From positions 1-17,650 of the forward strand of contig CADWAF010000447.1 in the NCBI GenBank assembly GCA_902984215.1: DNA of 17,650 bases, in the 5' to 3' direction. Every line of letters starts with the position of its first letter. Position 1 is the stretch's first letter. Of this stretch, positions 12,817-17,650 are shown piece after piece. The stretch comes from Willaertia magna. Its lineage: Eukaryota > Heterolobosea > Eutetramitea > Acrasida > Naegleriidae. The notes beneath the pieces are model-generated. The model had not been told where the DNA came from. It made no database searches and saw only the letters and a list, made by a program, of their open reading frames with translations. The translations under genes were made by a program, and so were the position numbers.

Positions 12817-14919
12817 ATGGATAAATGTAAATTTATTTCAGTTAAAAGTGCTTATTTATTAAGTTTATTACAAATGAATTATTTAAATTTAATTTTTAAT
12901 GAAATATTTTTTGAAAAATTAAAAAAATTAATTGAGGAAAATAAAATTAATTACAAACCTTTTGAAAATTTTATTGTAATGGATATTATTGATTTAATGA
13001 AAGAATTTATAAGTTTAGTTAAAATAAAAAATAATAGTGCACAAGAATTAAATAATTTATTAATTAACTCTTTACAAAAAGATATTATTTTTAACAATAA
13101 AATAATTAAGAAACTATTTGTAGATCGTGATTTTGAAAACTCGACGGCATTTAAACGATTACTTTCAAAAAGTCCAACGTCATTATATACTTTTGATTTA
13201 ATTACTAATACTTGTTTAAATATTTTACAAAATAAATTAAAAATAAATAATATAGATTTAAATAGCTTTAAAAATAACGTATTTTTACATTTTATAATTT
13301 ATTATTTACAAATATTTGATACAACAACAAATTACTTTTTACATTTACTATCATTAAAAAGTTCACGTTTATTTTCTTGGGAAATTTTCCACAACTTGAA
13401 TGATGATTGGAAAGAATTCTTTTACAATGAATATTGTAATCATTTAAAATGGAGATTTGAAATACCAAATTCTTTACAAAACTTTACTTGTTTTGAGATC
13501 GATACTTTACAAAACAAATCAACAATAAAACTAAATAATTTACCGTTAGAATTGCTTGTGGAAATATTTTGTAATCTTCCTTTAAGATCTGTTGACCAAT
13601 TATTAAATTTACGCTTAATTTGTAAATTATGGAATAATTTAATTGTGACACCAAATTTATTAAATAATCAAATGATTTGGATACAATTAATTTATAATAC
13701 TTTACAAAGAAGCTATTTATATCCATATTGTAAAAGTTTTATACCTTCTTTTACAATAAATTATTTAATTGAAATAATTAAAAATCAACAACAAAATGAA
13801 ATAACAATTGACGGATTTAGAGCTTGGAAAGAAAATATTGGAAATGTTTATCAAAAACGTAATGAATTAAGTTCCTCTTTGCCTAATTTATCTTTTCCTA
13901 ACTTTATACCTTATTATGACTATAAAAATTTTACACAATGTTTTACAAAAGCACCAGATCAAATGGTTTCAATCTTTTTAGAAACGAGACCAATTACTAC
14001 CACAACCACTTTACAAAACACTTTTACAAAATGTAACATTTCAAAAATTGGTGGTTATCCATATTTCCCAAAAAATAATTTTAATTTGCCAAACTATTTT
14101 AAAAACTATAAATTTTATTTACAACTAAATGTTAAAGAAACGTTTGGAAAAAGTATTATCCACGGTGGTTTATTTCCTTACCAAAAAGGAATGTTATACT
14201 TCTTTATTGATGAAAGTTATTTAAATCATAAACGTAAAGAATTTGTTATTGGTAATTGTGTAAAGTTATTATTTATTGAGGATTATAATGAAGATGATGA
14301 GTTTATAGTTTATAAAGATGTTTTACTGTTTAATGAAAATGACTGTTCATTAAAAGACAGTGGTTGTGTTAGTGGTGGTGATGGAGATAACGATGAAAGG
14401 ATTATTACAAAAGTTTTTCCAGCTAATTATTGTTTTAAATATGACGATTTATATTATCCTGGACATTATTATGAATATGGTTATTGGAAAGAAGAAATTG
14501 TAAATTATTTTAAAAATGGAATATTACCTTGTGATTATGATTGTAGTAATAATAGTGTTAGTGAAATTACACATGTTTTATGTTGTCCACATTTGTTAAT
14601 ACCATATGGAATGGATTCTGGTGAATATGATGTTAATTTTAATTTAATTTTATTACAAAATCTTGAGTCAACTAGAACAACTTATTCCGTTTTATGTGAC
14701 ACTAAAGAGTTAAATGAAACTATTTACAATTTATGTGAAAGCTATTGGTCTAGGTGGGATGCAGATGAAGATAAAGAAATTAAAGAAAAAGAAAAAAGAA
14801 AGAGATTACAAGAAGGATTTAATTTTAAGGAGATGTTTGGTTTAAAACAAAAAGAAGAAAAACGTATTGGTTATTATGTTGTAAAAGAATATGGAAGATA
14901 TTGGGCAACCACAGAGTAA
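12817..14919 (+). CDS. F-box protein with DUF1963/YwqG-like C-terminal domain
   Basis: From the first ATG the product has 700 residues. Residues ~1-230 are A/T-rich helical sequence that I do not recognise. An F-box lies at ~240-285 (LPLELLVEIFCNLPLRSVDQ, then LRLICKLWNNLI), with the usual leading L-P, hydrophobic spacing and W near the end. F-boxes bind Skp1 in SCF ubiquitin ligases, so the rest of the protein should select a substrate. Residues ~375-690 resemble the DUF1963/YwqG family: ISKIGGYPYFPK, FYLQLNV, LFPYQKGMLYFFIDE and a later HVLCCPHLLIPYGM. The end is rich in K and E. The gene is convergent with the RCC1-like gene, 26 nt apart. Its last 418 bp are copied at 16241-16658. The frame is open upstream to 12514, so the ATG at 12817 may be internal. 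Codon use is far more A/T-biased than in the giant gene. Confidence 0.82.
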   Translation: MDKCKFISVKSAYLLSLLQMNYLNLIFNEIFFEKLKKLIEENKINYKPFENFIVMDIIDLMKEFISLVKIKNNSAQELNNLLINSLQKDIIFNNKIIKKLFVDRDFENSTAFKRLLSKSPTSLYTFDLITNTCLNILQNKLKINNIDLNSFKNNVFLHFIIYYLQIFDTTTNYFLHLLSLKSSRLFSWEIFHNLNDDWKEFFYNEYCNHLKWRFEIPNSLQNFTCFEIDTLQNKSTIKLNNLPLELLVEIFCNLPLRSVDQLLNLRLICKLWNNLIVTPNLLNNQMIWIQLIYNTLQRSYLYPYCKSFIPSFTINYLIEIIKNQQQNEITIDGFRAWKENIGNVYQKRNELSSSLPNLSFPNFIPYYDYKNFTQCFTKAPDQMVSIFLETRPITTTTTLQNTFTKCNISKIGGYPYFPKNNFNLPNYFKNYKFYLQLNVKETFGKSIIHGGLFPYQKGMLYFFIDESYLNHKRKEFVIGNCVKLLFIEDYNEDDEFIVYKDVLLFNENDCSLKDSGCVSGGDGDNDERIITKVFPANYCFKYDDLYYPGHYYEYGYWKEEIVNYFKNGILPCDYDCSNNSVSEITHVLCCPHLLIPYGMDSGEYDVNFNLILLQNLESTRTTYSVLCDTKELNETIYNLCESYWSRWDADEDKEIKEKEKRKRLQEGFNFKEMFGLKQKEEKRIGYYVVKEYGRYWATTE

Positions 14920-15478
14920 ATTATTTACAACAAGTTTATATTTTGTTAAATTGTTTCAAATATATTTCTCTTTCTCTTTTTACAATTATCTTCTTCTTTG
15001 GTGCTAAGAATTAAAATTATATCAACTAATTGTTCATTCTTTGCTTTTTGTAAAAACAAATTTCCTAAATAAGTATCCCAACAACAAGGTTCACTATTTT
15101 CCTTATTAATTTCATAAATACTTGAAACAAAGAATAATTCATCATTTAAAACTAATGGATACAAATGTTGTCTTTCAAATTTTAAATTATTTATCTTTAC
15201 TAATTCACCTTCTTTTTTGTATTTTACCTTTTTAATTTCATTTAAAAGTATGTTGTGTTTTCCAAAACAATAAATTTCATTAAAACTTGTTGTAACAATT
15301 ATGCAATCATCAGAAACATTAATATTTACAATTTCTTTAAAATCTTTATGCACAATTATTGGCGTAAAAACAAAATCAATACGGGAATATTGAAACAAAT
15401 AGTCGTGACGTAAAATATACAATTCATTAAGATCTGTTAATAAAATAGTTGAAGAATTTCTAGAAACTATTTTAATAA
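14502..15478 (+). repeat. Direct repeat, left copy (977 bp): 3' ends of the convergent F-box and RCC1-like genes
   Basis: Every base here aligns to 16241-17217 at a constant offset of 1739 with no indel. I count 11 substitutions by eye (about 98.9% identity). The unit covers the last 139 codons of the F-box gene with its stop, the 26-nt spacer, and about the last 178 codons of the RCC1-like gene on the other strand. Because it spans two genes of opposite strand, it arose by DNA duplication and not from an mRNA. Confidence 0.95.
14920..14945. other. 26-nt spacer between convergent stop codons
   Basis: The F-box TAA ends at 14919, and the complement of the RCC1-like stop codon begins at 14946. 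The spacer is A/T-rich and has no AATAAA on either strand, so each transcript's 3' end must overlap the other gene. The spacer is copied with one substitution (14937, T to A) at 16659-16684, between the two duplicated gene tails. Confidence 0.7.
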
Positions 15479-16187
15479 CATTTATTTTATAATTATAATG
15501 TTTTTGAAAGAAATCACAATTCCTTAAATATTCGTTTTTTGTAAAGTGATACATGTAATTGGATGAATAAGAAATTAATCCAGAATCACTTAATAAAATC
15601 ATTCTGTGTTCTTCAAATTGTATATCTTTTATTTTTAATTGTAAAATATTTTCTGGTTCTTCAATTAATTCAATATCTTCTATATTTGTAAATTTCTTTA
15701 TTTTTCCATAATGCAAAACGGAATCTATATTATTATTAGAAATTACAATTAACATTGAATTTATTCCAATTCTTATGAATTTAATCTTTTCAGTTATTTT
15801 TTGGATACTTAGTTTTGTAAATGTTTTGCATATCATATGGTTTTTTAAATATCCAGAAAAATAAAATTCATGTTTATCATTTACAATTATTGTAAAAAAT
15901 TTATTAGTTTCTAAAAATAAAATATTACCAATATTTAAGTTTAATTTGATAAACTCATTATTTGTATCACTTTTGTGACATATCCCTAATTGGCTGTTAT
16001 AATTATTCCCATAAACAAAAACTTCATTGTCCACAGTAATAAAAATAATATGTGCAGATCCATATTTTATTAATTTAATTCTTTTTTCCACATTTAAATT
16101 CACTTTTTCAATTTGCAGTTGGCTTTCTGTTTGTTGCTTTTTTTGTTTACTGGGCTGTGGTGTTGACAGCACTTTAAACACATCCAT
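14946..16187 (-). CDS. RCC1-like beta-propeller protein
   Basis: The 413-residue product is close to the length of a single RCC1 propeller (about 420). It starts at an ATG (16187-16185) followed by a Q/K-rich leader. RCC1-type repeats are recognisable though degenerate: RIKLIKYGSAHIIFITVDNE followed by VFVYGNNYNSQLG is the clearest. Weaker units are ILFLETNKFFTIIVNDKHEF, IKDIQFEEHRMILLSDSGLI, INVIKIVSRNSSTILLTDL and IVNINVSDDCIIVTTSFNEI, then YCFGKHN. RCC1 itself is the exchange factor for the GTPase Ran. This divergent member is more likely a protein-binding propeller, and exchange activity cannot be claimed. The C-terminus (NLFLQKAKNEQLVDIILIL, then KKRKR) could be the opening of a BTB domain cut short. 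No introns are seen. The gene's 3' half, a middle part and a 5' piece recur to the right as fragments. Confidence 0.82.
   Translation of the reverse strand: MDVFKVLSTPQPSKQKKQQTESQLQIEKVNLNVEKRIKLIKYGSAHIIFITVDNEVFVYGNNYNSQLGICHKSDTNNEFIKLNLNIGNILFLETNKFFTIIVNDKHEFYFSGYLKNHMICKTFTKLSIQKITEKIKFIRIGINSMLIVISNNNIDSVLHYGKIKKFTNIEDIELIEEPENILQLKIKDIQFEEHRMILLSDSGLISYSSNYMYHFTKNEYLRNCDFFQKHYNYKINVIKIVSRNSSTILLTDLNELYILRHDYLFQYSRIDFVFTPIIVHKDFKEIVNINVSDDCIIVTTSFNEIYCFGKHNILLNEIKKVKYKKEGELVKINNLKFERQHLYPLVLNDELFFVSSIYEINKENSEPCCWDTYLGNLFLQKAKNEQLVDIILILSTKEEDNCKKRKRNIFETI
15613..15901 (-). repeat. Inverted repeat, left arm (289 bp) inside the RCC1-like gene
   Basis: The reverse complement of this stretch equals 17216-17504, with a single mismatch seen (an A to G change giving Ile to Val in TKLSIQK). 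Positions in the two arms sum to 33117. It encodes the middle of the propeller, from NKFFTIIVNDKHE to LKIKDIQFE. Confidence 0.93.
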
Positions 16188-16240
16188 TTTTTTGTTGAAA
16201 GTTTTGTGGCTTAATCTTTTTCATTAAAAATTTTATTTTA
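16188..16240 (-). promoter_or_regulatory. Short A/T-rich upstream region of the RCC1-like gene
   Basis: Only 53 nt separate the RCC1-like ATG from the start of the duplicated F-box tail. On the + strand it reads a T run, GTTGAAAG, TTTTGTGGC, a second T run and an A/T-only stretch. The same segment recurs at 17598-17650 with one extra T. Promoter function is inferred from position alone; I see no motif I can name. Confidence 0.35.
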
Positions 16241-16658
16241 AAATTATTTTAAAAATGGAATATTGCCTTGTGATTATGATTGTAGTAACAATAGTGTTAG
16301 TGAAATTACACATGTTTTATGTTGTCCACATTTGTTAATACCATATGGAATGGATTCTGGTGAATATGATGTTAATTTTAATTTAATTTTATTACAAAAT
16401 CTTGAGTCTACTAGAACAACTTATTCCGTTTTATGTGACACTAAAGAGTTAAATGAAACTATTTACAATTTATGTGAAAGCTATTGGTCTAGGTGGGATT
16501 CAGATGAAGATAAAGAAATTAAAGAAAAAGAAAAAAGAAAGAGATTACAAGAAGGATTTAATTTTAAGGAGATGTTTGGTTTAAAACAAAAAGAAGAAAA
16601 ACGTATTGGTTATTATGTTGTAAAAGAATATGGAAGATATTGGGCAACCACAGAGTAA
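16241..16658 (+). pseudogene. Duplicated C-terminal fragment of the F-box/DUF1963 gene
   Basis: It matches the last ~139 codons of the complete F-box gene, including the stop. Four substitutions lie in this part: three silent (TTA to TTG, AAT to AAC, TCA to TCT) and one Ala to Ser (WDADED to WDSDED). A TAA at 16239-16241 closes the frame immediately upstream, and there is no in-frame ATG at the left end. The first usable ATG lies deep inside, at GMDSGEY. It lacks the F-box and most of the C-terminal domain, so it is best called a fragment. Its sequence is still undamaged, so it must be young or kept alike by conversion. Confidence 0.85.
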
Positions 16659-16684
16659 ATTATTTACAACAAGTTAATATTTTG

Positions 16685-17217
16685 TTAAATTGTTTCAAAT
16701 ATATTTCTCTTTCTCTTTTTACAATTATCTTCTTCTTTGGTGCTAAGAATTAAAATAATATCAACTAATTGTTCATTCTTTGCTTTTTGTAAAAACAAAT
16801 TTCCTAAATAAGTATCCCAACAACAAGGTTCACTATTTTCCTTATTAATTTCAAAAATACTTGAAACAAAGAATAATTCATCATTTAAAACTAATGGATA
16901 CAAATGTTGTCTTTCAAATTTTAAATTATTTATCTTTACTAATTCGCCTTCTTTTTTGTATTTTACCTTTTTAATTTCATTTAAAAGTATGTTATGTTTT
17001 CCAAAACAATAAATTTCATTAAAACTTGTTGTAACAATTATGCAATCATCAGAAACATTAATATTTACAATTTCTTTAAAATCTTTTTGCACAATTATTG
17101 GCGTAAAAACAAAATCAATACGGGAATATTGATACAAATAGTCGTGACGTAAAATATACAATTCATTAAGATCTGTTAATAAAATAGTTGAAGAATTTCT
17201 AGAAACTATTTTAATAA
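16685..17217 (-). pseudogene. Duplicated 3' fragment of the RCC1-like gene
   Basis: This is the convergent partner of the F-box fragment. It encodes the last ~178 residues of the RCC1-like protein with the original stop. Six substitutions are seen: three silent and three conservative (Tyr to Phe, His to Gln, Phe to Tyr). Reading into the fragment on the - strand, a TAA occurs within about two codons of the breakpoint at 17217. The first four or so RCC1-type repeats and the start are missing, so no full propeller can be made. Confidence 0.85.
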
Positions 17218-17504
17218 TTTTTTACAATAATTGTAAATGATAAACATGAATTTTATTTTTCTGGATATTTAAAAAACCATATGATATGCAAAACATTTAC
17301 AAAACTAAGTGTCCAAAAAATAACTGAAAAGATTAAATTCATAAGAATTGGAATAAATTCAATGTTAATTGTAATTTCTAATAATAATATAGATTCCGTT
17401 TTGCATTATGGAAAAATAAAGAAATTTACAAATATAGAAGATATTGAATTAATTGAAGAACCAGAAAATATTTTACAATTAAAAATAAAAGATATACAAT
17501 TTGA
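17216..17504 (+). pseudogene. Inverted fragment of the RCC1-like gene, central part (right arm of the inverted repeat)
   Basis: This piece reads on the + strand, opposite to the parent gene and to the adjacent duplicated tail. From 17218 it encodes FFTIIVNDKHEFYFSGYLKN and continues through to KIKDIQF, about 96 residues. A TAA overlaps the left junction (17215-17217). The only early ATG is at 17281. After 17504 the sequence leaves the parent gene and the frame runs on through unrelated or shifted sequence to a TGA near 17572. It holds about two RCC1-type repeats and cannot form a propeller alone. Confidence 0.88.
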
Positions 17505-17523
17505 TAAACCACACAGCTTTACT
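17505..17523. other. Non-templated or scrambled junction filler, 19 bp
   Basis: These bases lie between two inverted RCC1-like pieces. They vaguely resemble the CACCACAGCCCAG stretch next to the following piece, but do not align cleanly. They may be a diverged bit of the same region or filler from end joining. Confidence 0.4.
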
Positions 17524-17597
17524 GTAAACAAAAAAAGCAACAAACAGAAAGCCAACTGCAAATTGAAAAAGTGAATTTAACTGTGGAAAAAAGAATT
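17524..17597 (+). pseudogene. Inverted fragment of the RCC1-like gene, N-terminal leader
   Basis: This 74-bp piece is the reverse complement of 16077-16150, with one substitution seen. In the parent it encodes the Q/K-rich leader (SKQKKQQTESQLQIEKVNLN). Here the preceding open frame enters it in a different phase (NKKSNKQKANCKLKK) and soon stops. The order is also wrong: this 5' piece lies after the central piece, whereas a simple inverted copy would have it first. Confidence 0.85.
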
Positions 17598-17650
17598 TTT
17601 TTGTTGAAAGTTTTGTGGCTTAATCTTTTTTCATTAAAAATTTTATTTTA
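17595..17650 (+). repeat. Second copy of the RCC1-like upstream segment, running to the window edge
   Basis: It matches 16186-16240 at an offset of 1409, then 1410 after one extra T in the second T run. The first three bases (ATT, 17595-17597) also match the preceding inverted piece, giving 3 bp of junction overlap. In the first copy the next base starts the duplicated F-box tail. Here the window ends at exactly that point. Confidence 0.9.

Larger units (their letters stand above)
16241..17217 (+). repeat. Direct repeat, right copy (977 bp)
   Basis: This is the second copy of 14502-15478. The left junction (16240/16241) has no matching base on its left side. The right junction (17217) shares two bases (AA, 17216-17217) with the following inverted segment. 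Both gene tails in it are cut off from their 5' parts. Confidence 0.95.

Noticed and set aside
13484..13726. 80-codon ORF on the - strand inside the F-box gene
   Set aside because: It is opposite the well-supported F-box motif and has no features of its own.
14920..14945. A hairpin terminator between the convergent genes
   Set aside because: No stable inverted repeat is present in the 26 nt, and this is eukaryotic DNA.
16027..16227. 66-codon + strand ORF, cysteine- and leucine-rich, over the RCC1-like 5' end
   Set aside because: It is the antisense of the Q/K-rich leader and first RCC1-type repeat; composition explains the hydrophobicity.
16255..16338. Tiny hydrophobic ORF starting ATGGAATATTGC at the duplication junction
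   Set aside because: It is an out-of-frame reading of the duplicated F-box tail and too short to support as a gene.
16263..16658. Calling the F-box tail copy an intact 131-residue gene
   Set aside because: The apparent first codon at 16263 is TTG, with a stop just upstream, and the domain is cut.
16186..17650. A transposable element as the cause of the repeats
   Set aside because: No transposase, reverse transcriptase, terminal repeat pair or target-site duplication is visible. The copied unit spans two convergent cellular genes, so a segmental rearrangement fits better.
1..17650. Ciliate-type or other altered genetic code, or bacterial origin
   Set aside because: TAA ends both right-hand genes at sensible domain ends, and long frames contain no internal TAA/TAG. 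A clear GT-AG intron, F-box and RCC1-type domains point to a eukaryote with the standard code.

Overview
The window looks like nuclear DNA of an AT-rich, intron-poor free-living protist. A heterolobosean of the Naegleria type fits best: dense genes, very short GT-AG introns of about 40 nt, the standard stop codons, and the combination of a giant TIG/cysteine-rich multi-pass membrane protein with F-box and RCC1-like proteins. The genus is an inference; no marker gene is present. There is no sign of a bacterial or viral origin, and I see no RNA genes, transposase or CRISPR.

Left part (1-12571): one giant gene on the + strand, cut by the left edge of the window. It encodes a huge N-glycosylation-rich ectodomain built of roughly 100-residue beta-sandwich-like modules with paired cysteines, then TIG-like modules, a cysteine-rich ephrin-receptor-like (GCC2/GCC3-type) stalk, about eight membrane segments and a long acidic cytoplasmic tail. 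A 42-nt intron (11636-11677) splits the membrane domain, so the apparent stop at 11660-11662 is intronic.

Middle (12536-14919): an F-box protein with a DUF1963/YwqG-like C-terminal half. Its frame is open upstream to 12514 without any ATG before 12817, and a possible 41-nt intron (12495-12535) would join the giant gene to it in phase. Whether these are one gene or two is the main open question. Base composition falls sharply in AT direction from about 12700 onward.

Right part (14946-17650): a complete RCC1-like gene on the - strand, convergent with the F-box gene and only 26 nt from it, is followed by a mosaic duplication. The 3' ends of both convergent genes (977 bp, 11 substitutions, no indels) are copied in direct orientation at 16241-17217. 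Two pieces of the RCC1-like gene follow in inverted orientation and in shuffled order. Then comes a second copy of the 55-bp RCC1-like start/upstream region, which runs to the last base of the window. The pieces are broken and should be read as gene fragments. The layout predicts that another copy of the F-box tail begins just beyond position 17650.

The giant membrane protein would act at the cell surface. The F-box protein would act in SCF-type ubiquitin ligases, and the RCC1-like propeller as a binding scaffold. Nothing in the sequence shows that they work in one pathway, except the possible in-frame fusion of the first two.
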